The translations under genes and the position numbers were made by a program. DNA of 64,000 nucleotides. Origin: Phymatolithon calcareum. Lineage: Eukaryota; Rhodophyta; Florideophyceae; Hapalidiales. Positions 31,593 through 43,178 of this stretch are shown here, piece by piece; the first letter of the stretch is position 1, and each line of letters opens with the position of its first letter. The stretch covers positions 620,001 to 684,000 of the forward strand of contig OZ345359.1 in NCBI GenBank assembly GCA_977006965.1. Reading direction: 5' to 3'. Under the pieces are notes generated by a model, which saw only the letters and a program-made list of their open reading frames with translations, ran no database searches and had not been told where the DNA came from.

Positions 31593-32474
31593 CTACTTTG
31601 ATGATACATCAATGCTGAGAAGCTTTTCTGCCAACAATAGTTGAGACTGGGTAAGCTTGCACAAGTACGCAACCATGAGCAAATCCCGCATGTTATCACC
31701 GAACAGTCGCTCAAAGTCCGCATTGTTCATTTTCGGTACCATGGTCAAAGTCTCAGCAAGATACCGTCCTGCAGTCACATCGCCCTCAATTTCGCCAGCC
31801 ACTACAGCATCAACGTTTTTCCCGACAGTGTCAAGCAGCCCCAACAATCGCTCCAATGACTTCTCCAAGTTGTCGATCTCAGAAGCCATGACGGGTGCGT
31901 CCGCAATAATGCCCTCTTCCCGCCGCTTATTCTTGAACAGTACGTCAAGCCCAACCTTACCGGCCTTGTCTGGTATCACTTGAACTGGAACGGGGCGGAA
32001 TTCCGAGCTCAATGCGCGCTCGCCGATCTTGTAGTTCGTAGAGATGTACGCACTAACATCGAAACGGTTATTTGACAAGGTTGAGTCGACCAGAAGATGT
32101 ACGGGGGATGCACATTCGCGACCATAAAATTCATGCACGATTACGGAGTTCAGGTCGGTTTCCAGACCTGTGGCGTACCAACCGACAAGCTCTTCTGTCG
32201 CGTTCACACGACGATGCAGCTCGTACATGGTCTTGTGGTAATCAGAGTCGACAGCGATGTCCTCACCTTCTTCGGTATGGGGCAGAGGGAAAGAGGTCCG
32301 AACATCGACGCCGCCATTAGACGTGAATCGCCCAAGCAAAGTGCCTATGACGCGTCTTTTGCCATCCGTTCGACGAATGTAGTGATCCAGCACATTGAAC
32401 AGTACCACTGGTGCAACAGTTACTTGTCGCACGCCGCTGCCTTCACCACCAACGAAAATGTCAGTCGATTCCAT
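31593..32474 (-). CDS. EIF3F: Translation initiation factor eIF3 subunit F
   Basis: 293 aa. An MPN domain occupies about 15-150: RVIGTLLGRF, FPLPHTEEGEDIAVD, HKTMYELHRRV and GWYATGLETDLNSVIVHEFY. The JAMM metal ligands (HxH then distant Asp) are absent, as in other eIF3f proteins. The C-terminal helices FERLFGDNMRDLLMVAYLCK and LTQSQLLLAEKL are diagnostic of eIF3f rather than CSN6 or Rpn8. It is a structural subunit of the eIF3 octameric core. It is divergent from ATP synthase delta, with 269 bp between starts. Confidence 0.95.
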   Translation of the reverse strand: MESTDIFVGGEGSGVRQVTVAPVVLFNVLDHYIRRTDGKRRVIGTLLGRFTSNGGVDVRTSFPLPHTEEGEDIAVDSDYHKTMYELHRRVNATEELVGWYATGLETDLNSVIVHEFYGRECASPVHLLVDSTLSNNRFDVSAYISTNYKIGERALSSEFRPVPVQVIPDKAGKVGLDVLFKNKRREEGIIADAPVMASEIDNLEKSLERLLGLLDTVGKNVDAVVAGEIEGDVTAGRYLAETLTMVPKMNNADFERLFGDNMRDLLMVAYLCKLTQSQLLLAEKLLSIDVSSK

Positions 32475-32743
32475 GGTGCATTCGTCTCGAGCACCAATAA
32501 CTTAGGCGGCACCTTCGTACTAGTAGAGGGGTCGACGGCGATTTCGCCACACAGGGAGAGCATTGCAAAATTTCACTAATTTTCATCAAAAAATAAAATT
32601 ATAATTTATTTTCGTAAATTTTGGGTCAGCATGTATGACAGTCTTGTTGCGCCTGAAATCTTGTGCTGAAGACGATGCACATCGACTCCAGATCCACGCA
32701 TTGACCGGAGAATCATTTCTGGACATCATCTTCAGATCCAACA

Positions 32744-33584
32744 ATGCTGTCTCGGGCGGCAATGCTCCGCGGTTCCGGAGCGCTGCGAACAGCGCTGCGA
32801 CGCAGCTATGCAGCTGAGGCTTCAGCTGTGGACACCAATAAGCTGAAGCTCAACTTCTTTTTGCCACATGATGCGATCAAGAAGGATGTCGAAGTGGTAA
32901 GTTGGAAAGGTTGCATTAATGCTTAAGATCTCTTGTATGCGCCTATATCTGTTGATTCACGATTCGACCCACGCTGGAGAATGCGTTTTCTGCCGGGAAA
33001 AATCTAGACGAATATGGGCATGCGGGATCAGATGGGTCGGTCCCACATGCACGCACTATGCGCGATTCGAACAGTGTGTGTCGCATCTTTTCGGCGTCAG
33101 TCTCTAATTTATAATTCTATTTGGGATACTCCTCTGCGCAATTTGAGGGTGGTTAGGACATGGTGATTGTGCCGGCGGCGAGCGGACTGATGGGTATTCT
33201 CCCATCGCATGCTCCGACAGTAGCCCAGCTCAGGCCCGGAGTGGTCGAAGTGCACGAGGAAGGTGAGAAGGAGAGCTTTTTTATCTCCTCTGGATTTGCT
33301 TTTGTGCATAAAGATCGTACCGACGTTTGCGCGATCGAAGCTGTCAAGGTAAGACGTGAGCACTCTCTATTTGATTCCGCGTTATGTTGTAAATACGAAC
33401 TGACGCATGGGCGATAATGTTTTTGTGCATGTAGCTTGAAGACCTGGACGTCGATGTGGTGAGGCAAGGACTGGCGGATTCCGAGGCTGCGGTCAGCGCG
33501 GCGAAGAATGACCAGGAGCGCGCAGAAGCTCAAATTGGAGTTGACGTTTACATGGCCATGCAAGGAGCGATTTCTTTGAAGTAG
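32744..33584 (+). CDS. ATP5F1D: Mitochondrial F1 ATP synthase delta subunit (three exons)
   Basis: Model is join(32744..32896, 33157..33348, 33435..33584), 164 aa, all junctions in phase 0. Donors are GTAAGT and GTAAGA; acceptors are ggtggttag and tgcatgtag. The spliced protein starts with an Arg/Ala-rich mitochondrial presequence (about 1-22). It continues NFFLPHDAIKKDVEVDMVIV, where the first junction restores the conserved VxxVxVP strand, then GLMGILPSHAPTVAQLRPGV. The third exon encodes the C-terminal helical hairpin. This subunit corresponds to bacterial epsilon and links the rotor gamma subunit to the c-ring. It is the most intron-rich gene in the window. Confidence 0.94.
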
Positions 33585-35916
33585 GCAGCGAAAGACGTTC
33601 AAGTGTTACCGGGGAACCTCGTGATGGCGACGCCAATTTAATGGCCTGGCAACAGGTCAGCTTGTGTCGCGAGCCCCATGCAATTTTCCATGCTTTTTAC
33701 TTAGTAAATTGTCTGCAAGAACCTTGACTTTCCTACCTTGTGAACACTATGTCGATCCCGTCTATAAATCTCCCTACATGACTATGGTGTAGAACGACAA
33801 TGAGCCTTACTGCGAGATGCGCACTCCCCTTCGTTCACCAGAAAGACGACGTTCTACGAATAGAATAGCTCAAGGCCCATGCCATCACTGATTTCGTAGT
33901 CCCTGCGCGTCAAGCAATACGCAAAAACAGCATACACAAAGGTCAGTGCTTCTACAATCGCCAATGACAGCCGAGAAATACAGATGCACGCAACGAACCC
34001 TAGAGTAATATGGTCCTTGTAAATGGTGTGCCATTTCTGAATCTTGATTTTGTCAGCACGAGTTCCTGTTTGAGCAGCCACCAGCTTTTTCAGGTCACCA
34101 ATCGTGTCATCGAGTTCGCATTTAACTCGAATTTTCCTGCCTGTGAGGCTCTCGGGGCAGAAGAGAAAAATGGAAAGTGGGTTCCGTCGATGTTAGAACG
34201 GAATCTACTTCATTGCCGGAACGAAGTCTATGAAACTCAAAAGCCCGGTTTCCAATACTCACCAATACGGTCGTTGAGAACTACTTCAATCATTCTGCAA
34301 AGAAGAAACGCCTTTTGAGACTTCACACCAGGAAATACCAAGAATTCCGCTTCCAACTCGGACGACGCGGACGAAAAAGGTGAGCAGAGAACGGGGGATA
34401 AGATGTGCAGCGTTGGATAAACTCCTTCAACCTTTCAGGTCGTTTACTTACAGTGCATCATACGAACCGAGATTTGATCTTTCCGATGTTGGGATGACTA
34501 GTGAGGGGAACACGATGCTGCCAAAGCATGCCTGCGGTTCAAAGTCAGGCTGGCATGGCACGATGAGGGACGTAAGCCTAAGCGTCGTGAAGAAATAGGC
34601 ATAGCTTGCATCAGAAAAGAGGTGTCTGAGCACTCCCTGCCAAGGGAGAGCTCGGGCATTTCTTCTGAAGTCGGTGGCCGGTTCGCAATCGGAAAGGGTA
34701 GTCATCGTCTACATATCGACATGCCTTCGTCTGCACCCGATTGCGGAGAGAGTTCCACCTATGGCTTCGGGCAGAAGACTCTTGTACCGTGTTTGAACTT
34801 TGCCGAATGAATATCTGTTGTGCTCAACACGCCAGGAAGTACCCTCACATTATATCCCTTATATCTGCTGAAATCGATGAGAGACACGAGAGCAGTCAAG
34901 ATGTTGTATACGTCGCCCTCGGCGTCGTTTTGCGCTAAGACACAGATTTCTCCAACGCTGCCATAGTAGTTCGCCTCTCCGGAAGCGGCTGTTTGTAAAC
35001 AAAAACCTTTTCACTTGCATTGCTGCCTTGTAATCTAACAAGCGAGAAGCAATTCACGACACAACGAGAGGGGAAGACGAAATCGAGCTATATTGGCTGT
35101 AAACAATAAAGTGGTTGGCGCAGATATTGTCCAGGTATCGATTGTTGATGCGAATAGCTCTATTGGGCGTGCTAACAAGTATAACGAGATGACCGCATTT
35201 GCGAGAGCGAAAGAGTCAAGAAACTGTTACCAATGCCAGCTCTTTAATGTTCCGTATCACAAGAAGAAATAGTGTGGTAGCGGATAGCGGACGAGGGGGG
35301 ACCTCCAGTAGATACGTTTGTGTTGTTTTCGTCTGTGACATTGCCAGTGCAGTCTCCCAAGATGATTTATCGAAAAATTGGAGAACATAAGGCCATTGAT
35401 TAGGATTGTTCTTTTACCGTATGAAATGCCCTCCTCCATCTTCTGCTGTGTTTTCTGGATCCCTGTCACTGAAAGCACAGCAGTTTTCTAACAAATAGAC
35501 TAAGAGCACTCACTTCCAAAGTCAACTTACTGTTCCAAGACGATAGCGATTGCCGTGCGACCAGTTGATTGAAATTGTGAGAGGGATTAAGATCACAGGT
35601 TAAGGCATAATTTTTTGCGACCGACCACCTCGAGCAATTTTCTGCAGCTTTTGCCCCCCCCCCGAATTATCGAGGGGTTGATGGCAAAAGCCCACTGCCT
35701 GGCGAGGGTGGCAGTGGTACCAAACATGTACCAAAAAAGAGTTTGGTGGAGAACTGGATTTCTAAAGAATCAGATCCTTTTCCTTTCCTTCATCTCCAAA
35801 CCTATACACTGGGTTCATATATGCCCATTTGATGCGAGTGACTAATTCACCATACCGTGCAACCTACTTGTAGCGTGCATCACCCACCAACGAGCAGGAA
35901 GAAAAAAGTATTACTT
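33585..35916. other. Accessory region with one repeat relic and a C10 run
   Basis: No intact gene. It contains repeat copy A (34860-35050) and a run of ten C at about 35654-35663. A 75-codon minus-strand frame at 33854-34081 encodes a hydrophobic peptide that could be an isolated exon, but nothing supports it further. Confidence 0.4.
34860..35050 (-). pseudogene. Repeat copy A: fragment of an unknown dispersed gene family
   Basis: Related to 38632-38830. The two share an exact block GGAAGCGGCTGTTTGTAAAC (34981 and 38741) within a longer diverged match. In matching minus-strand frames both read LxYxxAMQ-K followed, after a frame change in this copy, by Y(Y/F)GS(V/F)GEI. This copy has frameshifts and a stop, so it is a relic. 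Confidence 0.6.
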
Positions 35917-37206
35917 TTACTCCACAATGCGCCCGTTAGTCGCCGTCATTAACATCTGTTTCTCATCTTCAGTGAGTTGAATACTGGCCCCAGCGCTCTC
36001 TAAAAGCCTCAACTGTGCGTCCACAACCCCCTTGTCATGTTCGGTCAACATTCTAGTATACATAGCGGCAGTGAATCCACCATCATTACGATGATGCACA
36101 TCAGCGCCATGCTCCACAAGATACGTCACCATACGGGACCGCAATCTCCCACACGCTGCGAGCAGAGGTATTTGGTTTTGCTTATTCACCCATTTATAGT
36201 TAATGTCAACGCCTTGATCCTCAATGCACCACAGAAACTTTTCCCAATCATCGTAGCGAATCGCCGTCAACAAGTCAATTGCAGGGTCATTTACGTAAGT
36301 CGGTACCATGTACGACAACGGTTCCGCGTACGCTGGTTGGGCCCAATTCTTGACCACCGATGACAACAGAAAACTGAGCTTGCCAGGCACTGCTGCAACG
36401 ACCGCCGTTTGTACGCTCTCATTTCCGGCATCACCGAATCCGAGAAGTGACCATCCAGCTCCGGTCTCCGCGTCGCCGACCGCAGGGCCACCATAAGCAA
36501 AGAGGCCTTTTCCTGCTAGATTGATTGCCTGGCGTGCCGTGTCACGGGAAGCCCCTGGTGTGTGCGAGAACACCAGGAATGTGCACGGGGAGGTGGTGTC
36601 CAACTTGGAAAGTGCACTAGTCGTAGCTTCTTTAAGCGCTGCAGTACAGGCACTGTCGATTGCGGCTGGACCTCCGCCTTCGGCCGCTGTCACGGTTGCG
36701 GACGCAGTGGTGATTCCACCAGGGGATTCGGACCGCAGCAGAAGAATTTCGATACTTCCAGCAGACTCCTTTTTGTTTACGGTACGTCCTAGTAATGCGA
36801 CTTCGCTGTTCAGCGCTTCTTTGAGAGCTTTTGCAACGACCTCGTGGTCGACATCAAGAGACAACGTGCAGTGACATAGCTGGGGATCGGTCCCGAGGCT
36901 TTGCTTTGCTTTCTCCAACGCCGAGAGAGCTGCAGCAATGCTGTCGCCATTGAATGCAGTAATATTCGATCGGCCGGTTCCGACTGCAATCGGTTCTCCT
37001 GTAGCTCCCACTTGCTGTCCTTGCCTGTTAAGGTATGCATCTAAACTCGGCGGACCATCACTATCGGGACTTTGAATCATCGTCGTTCGTCCGGAAAGTG
37101 TACAAGTAGGATGCATGGATCGCTTCTTGCATACTCCGAATCGAGACTTGATAGATCCCTGATGCCGAGGGAAAACGGCGGTCCCAAGAAATGCAAGTTT
37201 CATCAT
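35917..37206 (-). CDS. FIST-like / ankyrin-repeat protein, probably organelle-targeted
   Basis: 429 aa. The first about 42 residues are basic and Ser/Thr-rich, a likely targeting peptide. Residues about 100-290 resemble a FIST-N type sensor domain, with CTLSLDVDHEVVAKALKEAL, GLFAYGGPAVGD and AGWSLLGFGDAG as alternating strand-helix segments; this assignment is tentative. Residues about 320-405 contain ankyrin-like repeats: AIDLLTAIRYDDWEKFLWCI, IPLLAACGRLRSRMVTYLVE and HGADVHHRNDGGFTAAMY. A second ATG directly follows the first, so the start is at 37206 or 37203. FIST domains in other organisms bind small ligands, but no ligand can be inferred. It is divergent from RRP1 (367 bp). Confidence 0.6.
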   Translation of the reverse strand: MMKLAFLGTAVFPRHQGSIKSRFGVCKKRSMHPTCTLSGRTTMIQSPDSDGPPSLDAYLNRQGQQVGATGEPIAVGTGRSNITAFNGDSIAAALSALEKAKQSLGTDPQLCHCTLSLDVDHEVVAKALKEALNSEVALLGRTVNKKESAGSIEILLLRSESPGGITTASATVTAAEGGGPAAIDSACTAALKEATTSALSKLDTTSPCTFLVFSHTPGASRDTARQAINLAGKGLFAYGGPAVGDAETGAGWSLLGFGDAGNESVQTAVVAAVPGKLSFLLSSVVKNWAQPAYAEPLSYMVPTYVNDPAIDLLTAIRYDDWEKFLWCIEDQGVDINYKWVNKQNQIPLLAACGRLRSRMVTYLVEHGADVHHRNDGGFTAAMYTRMLTEHDKGVVDAQLRLLESAGASIQLTEDEKQMLMTATNGRIVE

Positions 37207-37573
37207 CCCACCAGAATAATTGGAACGTCTTTGCTTGAATCACGTTCGACGGGACAGAACGTCTTGTTGGACTGGTTTTGGGTACGAGTGAAGACGGACT
37301 AGCTCATCAAATTTCTAGGGTTAGGGTCGTTCGCCCGGGAGTCGCCTTGAGGTTCAAATCCGCCACGCTTCGATTATCTCCGGTGAACGTTAACTGTAAG
37401 TAGAGTAGGGAGATTGTCCGTCATGATCAATTTCGAGACACGTGGCATTGTTTAGTCGACGCCGGAATCCATAATGAGAGAGTGCTGTTTGGGAAGATGC
37501 GACTAATCCTCGCATCAACAACTCAAGCAGCCAACCTCCGCCCCTAACCTGGCTGTCTCGAAACAAGTCAACT

Positions 37574-38569
37574 ATGCCCAAGAGAGGTAGCATCGTCAAG
37601 CGACAAAGACCACCAGTCGTGAAGCCAAGGCTTCCAGCAGTTTTGAAGAATGCGAAGAAGGACAATGCGAACAACATCATTGGCGTGGCGGTCAGTGTTG
37701 GCGACCGGGAGTTGAAATTCGCTCGAGCCCTCGCCGACACAGAGGAACGCGTTCGAAGCGCATCCCTGACATCACTGCGTGCCTGGCTTAAGGAAAATGC
37801 ATCCAATCTGGACGACACGCAAATCGACAGGCTTTGGAAGGCGCTCTTCTATTGTATCTGGATGGCCGATAAGCGGCCAATAATATCTGCCGTCATCCGC
37901 GACATCGTCGGCTTATTTGACATTCTTGGCTGGGTCCATCTTCGTGGGCTTTTCCGTTGCATGGTACGCGAGTGGATGGGTGTAGACCGTCATCGCGTCG
38001 ACAAGTTTTATGAGCTGCTCAGTGTAGCTCTAGAAACGGCTGTCACACCCGTTGTTGCCGCACCTACAGACGACGAGATGAGGACCAAAGCTGAGGATCT
38101 TGTTTCCTGCGTTTCCGATGTGCTGGTGAAGAATGCTTGCAAGGATGGGAAGGGCATTCTTATGCATGTTTTGGATAAGTGGGTCGACGTTGTTTTGACC
38201 CCGATTTTGGAGAAGGCATCCTCTTTCTCCGCAAATGCCGTGCATTGGGCATGGGATCACCTTTTGGAGGTATTCTATCCCATATTGAAATCACCAGATG
38301 GACGTCTTACGGTTGTGAAACGCCGATTGGAAGAGGAGGTATTACAACAGCTCCCATCTGTCACAATGCTGGAAACTATCAAAGTTCCTATTCGAGCGCG
38401 GCACGACATGCTCACCAGAGCTTCGAAGGCCGTTTTTGCGGCCGCCTCAGTCGCAGCAATTTCTGAAGACGACAGAAAGCGATTGTATGCAATTAGAACT
38501 GCGATAAGGGTGGTAATCATCCAACTCAAGTCTGAATTTGCCAGCCCCGCGTCCGGCGAAAAGTCGTAA
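37574..38569 (+). CDS. RRP1: RRP1/NOP52-family ribosomal RNA processing protein
   Basis: 331 aa. Diagnostic blocks are FARALADTEERVRSASLTSL (about 49-68), LWKALFYCIWMADK (87-100) and REWMGVDRHRVDKFYELL (132-149), the core signature of Nop52/RRP1. The remaining helical repeats are weakly conserved and the protein lacks the long basic tail of animal NOP52. RRP1 acts in the nucleolus in 27S pre-rRNA processing and 60S assembly. The N-terminus is Lys/Arg-rich, which suits nucleolar targeting. Confidence 0.92.
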   Translation: MPKRGSIVKRQRPPVVKPRLPAVLKNAKKDNANNIIGVAVSVGDRELKFARALADTEERVRSASLTSLRAWLKENASNLDDTQIDRLWKALFYCIWMADKRPIISAVIRDIVGLFDILGWVHLRGLFRCMVREWMGVDRHRVDKFYELLSVALETAVTPVVAAPTDDEMRTKAEDLVSCVSDVLVKNACKDGKGILMHVLDKWVDVVLTPILEKASSFSANAVHWAWDHLLEVFYPILKSPDGRLTVVKRRLEEEVLQQLPSVTMLETIKVPIRARHDMLTRASKAVFAAASVAAISEDDRKRLYAIRTAIRVVIIQLKSEFASPASGEKS

Positions 38570-38631
38570 CGCTTCTGTGAAAGACCATCAGAACATTAAA
38601 TTTTTCTCTCTTGTTTCTCGCAATCATGTAG

Positions 38632-39353
38632 AAAAACGTTGATACACGGGAAGGCTGTGAAGCTGTAGTAAATGTCGGTGTTTAGGTCGTGTTGGGGGAT
38701 ACCAATTTCTCCAAAACTGCCGAAGTATTCCACCCACACTGGAAGCGGCTGTTTGTAAACAGAAAATTTCGCCTGCATTGCTGGCTCGTATTCCAGCGAC
38801 CGAGAATCGATCCACTGAAGCGACAACAAACGCCGACTTCTGCTCGCCTTATCGCACGGCGGGATAAAGAAGAGAACTTGAGCCGTGATAGCAATGGGCA
38901 ATAAAGGGTCTAGGTGAATGTTGTGCAGGGGTCCGTGTCGACAGTGATAGTCGCATCTAGCATCCGGATAACCCGAACGCGATGACTGCAATTGCGAATG
39001 CGAACAAATTCAAGGAGCCGAGACAGGTGCGAGGACTCTGGGATTCTGTCCCGAGAAGTAGACATTATGTAGGAGAGAATAACGGAAGAGGAGTTGATGG
39101 CGACGAGCTCATCTAGTATTGGCCTCGTCGCAGACTTTCCCAGAAACAGTGCCCGGAGAACATCTATAGGGAGCTCGAGAACATTAGCCCGTTGAGCAAA
39201 CAGTATCAACGTCGACGGGCAGCTATACCAAGAATATCTTGAGGTGAGAGTAATCTTGTTCGTCTTCCGGTGTTCGTGTCGACAAGAGCCTTCGCGCACA
39301 AGCTTCAAGGTATGCGTCTTGGTTTTGTCCAACCACACTTGACAGAACACCAT
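38632..39353 (-). pseudogene. Repeat copy B: degenerate gene of the same unknown family
   Basis: Two overlapping minus-strand frames, 38910-39353 and 38596-38991, look like one gene broken by a frameshift near 38910-38990. The upstream part contains VLELPIDVLRALFLG, faintly F-box-like. The downstream part contains LSLQWIDSRSLEYEPAMQAK and YFGSFGEIGIPQHD, shared with copy A at 34.9 kb. Function is unknown. It lies tail-to-tail with RRP1. Confidence 0.45.
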
Positions 39354-40849
39354 TCTCAGATTTCTTGTAACTCCTCAAGTGATTTCACGAGTTATCCCCT
39401 CTTCTCTTTCACGTTCAATACATTCAAGACCACCGCTGCTCCCTCCACATGCAATAATGTAGCATGGGCCGTGCTCGCTTGAACGAGCATCACAATCCCC
39501 CTTTTTTCTAGTTTTCCTCGAGCAGCGTGCATGGTCTTCGAAATTACATCATCACCGTAACTAACAGTTCTCTTCTCTCTGAGTTATATCCCCGCCATTA
39601 GCCCGCGTCGGTTGTGTCGTTGAAATCGGTCTCTCTCACACAGAACATTATCGCGGCGCCGTATATGATTGCCACGGTCGTCAGGTGCCCTGTAACCACA
39701 TAGAACGAAAGACGCTCTCGAGGCTCACGGCAGTGAGCGACGGTCAGATCAATCGCCTATACCTCGGGCATAGAGTAGCACGCATTCCCAAGGACAGTCA
39801 TACCCCGATGAATAATTGTCACGAGTATTCAGGTCTCTTATTTGTTCGGAACTTCCTTCTGCGTGCCGCACTCACTTGTGATTTATGAGATAATGAGCAC
39901 GAAGACTAAGCGCGCCCGAATGGCCGATCTGCACGCATGGCGGCGTACTTTCATATCCGAATCGATCGAGGTGCAGGCAAGGATGATGCGGGTCGAAAGA
40001 GGACCATGCGGTAAGTTGGACATGTTGCATGAGATTCCTTTGTAATGTAGTGTAGGGAGGTTTTGAAGTTTCGCGAAGGATAGGAGAATTTGGACCACCG
40101 AAGTGCTACTAATCGCACTCGGGAAAATGCAGATTACAATACAATACAATGTCTTTGATTTCGCCAGAACTATTGCCGGACCGTGCTCAAAGGAAAGTCT
40201 TCTCTGCATGCAGAAGGTGCTTCGAGAACTGAAGGACCTATCATTTTTGCGCCTAACAATGGTGCCATTCGCGCAATCGTGGGGAGATTGCTGTGGACAA
40301 AAAGCAAGCTTATCGAGAAGAACCGCGTGCAGAGTCTTACTTCACACGGATCAAGACAAAGAACTCTCGGAATACGGTAGTATGCAAAGCACAGGTACCA
40401 CCTAGCCTCTACTGTACTAGGGTCACACAACACCAACTGTATAAATGAACGATTCAGATGAGAACTCGACTGTGCAGACACTGACTGCATTGATCCCGGT
40501 ATTCGAATGGCTTCTTTTGGTGCTGTTTCGGCCTCTCGAGGAAAACCAGTACTTCTCTATACTGCCACTGTTGTAAGCAAGAGAGCGTTTGTAGGTATTA
40601 AATTGTGGTCCTATTCTTGCTATCTTCAACGATGTTCGCACCACGTTCAACGTTTTCAGAGAATTGTTTCAACAACAGCCCTTTCCACTTCCAGTCTCCA
40701 AATCTGTTCTGAAGTGCATGCCTCACTGGTATAAATGTTTTTCCGCTTTGAATTGTACTCTTAGACGACTCGCCAAGTGCAGTGACAGGTCATGGATAAT
40801 TTCATTTACTACTACACAAGAGAAGAGACGGAAATGCGTACAGTAACAT
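39354..40849. other. Accessory region, no gene recognised
   Basis: 1.5 kb with only short open frames on both strands. An ATG frame at 39893 followed by GTAAGT at 40011 could imitate an exon but has no partner. Nothing is supportable. Confidence 0.4.
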
Positions 40850-42367
40850 AGCGATGAAAGCAGAATAAGCTGCATAAATCCCCAAATTTGGAGCCATCTT
40901 TGCAACTGCGGCAGTTCAGGGTAACCACTTCCAGTTTTGGGGCTTCGGTCAGTAGTGTCACGATTGGAGTCCTGGCAGATGCGATGCCAGATTGCTTATC
41001 GGGAATACAAGAACAATCTCGATCATTATCATGGATGACTCTATCCTGATTTTCTATGTGTAGTATTCGAATCCTCTGCGTTTCCGGGTTTCCTCGAAAA
41101 AACTTGACAAAAGAATTCTCACTTAGCATCGACCGTCATATAGAAGTTTGCGAATAGTGCCTATTTCTATTAGAGCTTCAAAAATGGCATTTGCGTTACA
41201 TGGACGCCTAAAAATCCAGATGATTACGTGGTGGAGTCGTGGTCGAGGCTGCGACAAAAAAGTAACAACTTGGGTCCTCGACAATTATAGAAGTTCAGCT
41301 TAGTAATATTTTTCCAGTCAGGTCGCATGAGTTTTAGCTGATCTTCGTCAATTGTCGAAGGAAAGTTCGAAAGTAAACCCGAGTGTGCTGTGGGACCCAT
41401 GGCCAGCAGAAACCGCAAACCTCTCTCACATTTTTACCGCCACTTCCGTGCGTACCGACTTCACATCTTCCAGAAACCCCACTGGCACATCGCAGTTCTC
41501 AAGATCCAGTACCTTGAGAGCTGCCCCATAACGTGCGCATCTGAACGTAAGTTAAGGGGAAGTTGTGAAAGTTGCATCCTTCAGAGCCGATTGTGCGCAA
41601 ATTCTTGAAGTGCTGTATAACTTGCGGAACATAGTGCGCGATCCAGTTTGGAGGAAGGGAGTAACTTGAAACTGGACGAAGACTTTCCTCTGGCTTTTCC
41701 ACCAAATGTAGCTCTTGAAGACCGGTTCCAACAGCTTCGAAAAGTGTGTTTACGAAGGTCCACTGCTTTTGTTGTCAGTGAAGATACAGCATCGCAACAT
41801 CGTCCAATACGATACTATGTTCGCTATATCAGCTTCCAGTAGTATAACACCTACCATTTCCATCATGTGCAGATTGCAACCGGACAGCAAGGTTGTGTTG
41901 AATCCCAGTCGAAACTGGTCATTGGATACAGAGAGGTGGTTGAGAATCGGAAAACTTGTGCCAGGAAGAGAGAACGAGATGTGGAACTCGGTGAAAGTTT
42001 CGGAACGCGCCAAAATAAGACCGACAAGAAGCATGCCAGTCGAGCGTACGAGATCGGCGTATCCCTCAGCTGTACGTGGCGGGAGCAGGAGCTTGGAGAT
42101 GTCCAGTTTGCAGACGGTACTTTTCGCAACCTTGGACAGATTTCCTTCGCACATGAACAGCCTAAGCATACCGAAAAGCTTGAATTGGCCGACCAAATCC
42201 AAGCTTTGTGGCTTGCGACTTATGTAGCGAATTACGTTTTTGGCTTCGTCATCGGACAGCGTGTCGAGATAGGATTTGTAAGTCATGTGATATTTTCCTC
42301 CAGCCTTCTCTCCACGTTTGCTGCGTTTCCGATCAGGTTCATCACTTGACTGGGGCATGCTGCTCAT
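40850..42367 (-). pseudogene. Degenerate leucine-rich-repeat (possibly F-box/LRR) gene
   Basis: The 5' part is an intact 205-codon frame (42367 to 41750) starting MSSMPQSSDEPDRKRSKRGE, with TLSDDEAKNVIRYISRKP in an F-box-like position. Beyond its stop, other minus-strand frames carry leucine-rich-repeat-like segments in order: GLQELHLVEKP (about 41700), HFKNLRTIGSEGCNF (about 41610), ALKVLDLENCDVPVGFLEDV (about 41510) and APKLEVVTLNCRSC (about 40930). This points to one LRR gene broken by several frameshifts and stops. The F-box reading is weak. Confidence 0.45.
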
Positions 42368-42545
42368 AATGGGATTTCTGTCCCGGGTTGCGCTCTTCAC
42401 AGTAGCACCACAAAACAGTGGACTCTGTGGGGATCGTGTATGCAGAGAAGCGAAGAAGGCAAGCAATTAGTCCAAATAACGGGAAAAAATAAGGATTCAT
42501 TCATTTTGCCTTTTCCCCTAGTGGGGCTAGCAGCGATTCGAGGGT

Positions 42546-42860
42546 CTAAGTTTCTTCCATTCTAATCCTATCATTACCGACTTCGACTGCGGCTTTTACG
42601 TCTCGTCCAGGTACGTCACCAAATAGTGATTCTGGCATTGGTCTGACACATTGCAGCAGCACCTGGCGGACCAGGCGGCGCTCGTCCATTCTAAGAATGT
42701 GTCCAAGCCAGTTCCATCGTAGGTCTCCGGCCCGCATCACTATGTCGATGGTGGGTTACTGGCTTCGTCGGCTATTAGTCTCTCCGTTATTCTCGATAGC
42801 ATCTTAGCACCTGTTATCTTGAGTTTCTTCCGCACTGGTTCTGTCAGCTTCCGTTCGGTG
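42546..42860 (-). pseudogene. LINE relic: end of the reverse-transcriptase region
   Basis: Two minus-strand frames joined by one frameshift near 42740 read KLKITGAKMLSRITERLIAD and then RWNWLGHILRMDERRLVRQV. The RRLRWLGHxLRM motif after an AKMLxRxTxR segment is characteristic of the C-terminal part of many non-LTR retrotransposon polyproteins. The catalytic RT core is absent. It is a separate copy from the relic at 24.2-24.9 kb. Confidence 0.6.
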
Positions 42861-43178
42861 GAGAAACTTATCGCTTCCCGAGTGTCTTCTCTGGCTCCTG
42901 CTCGCCCCTTTCGGGACGGGTCCCTTCGCAGCAACCGAAGGGATCCTGTGCCGCGCGCGGGGGAAATAAGGATGGCGACGACGGTGGCGTGAGCCGGCGG
43001 TACTGTGGTGTTACGGCGCAACCGCAATGTCAAGACGCCTAGCACGTCAAAGTTGCAGATGGCAAAGCCAGTGACAGCGAGAGAAACAGGGGAGCGTAGT
43101 TCGCAGTCAGCGAACGAGAAAACGGTCACGAAGCGGCACGGGAAGTGGTTGACGGAAAAGAAGGAGATTGGAATCAAG

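Noticed and set aside
31593-32474. Alternative reading of the MPN protein as CSN6
   Set aside because: The C-terminal motif MRDLLMVAYLCKLTQSQLLLAEKL-like region and the VRRTDGKRRVIGTLLG opening match eIF3f better.
37330-37375. GGTTCAAATCC near 37350, a possible tRNA T arm
   Set aside because: The T stem does not pair properly and no cloverleaf can be drawn upstream.
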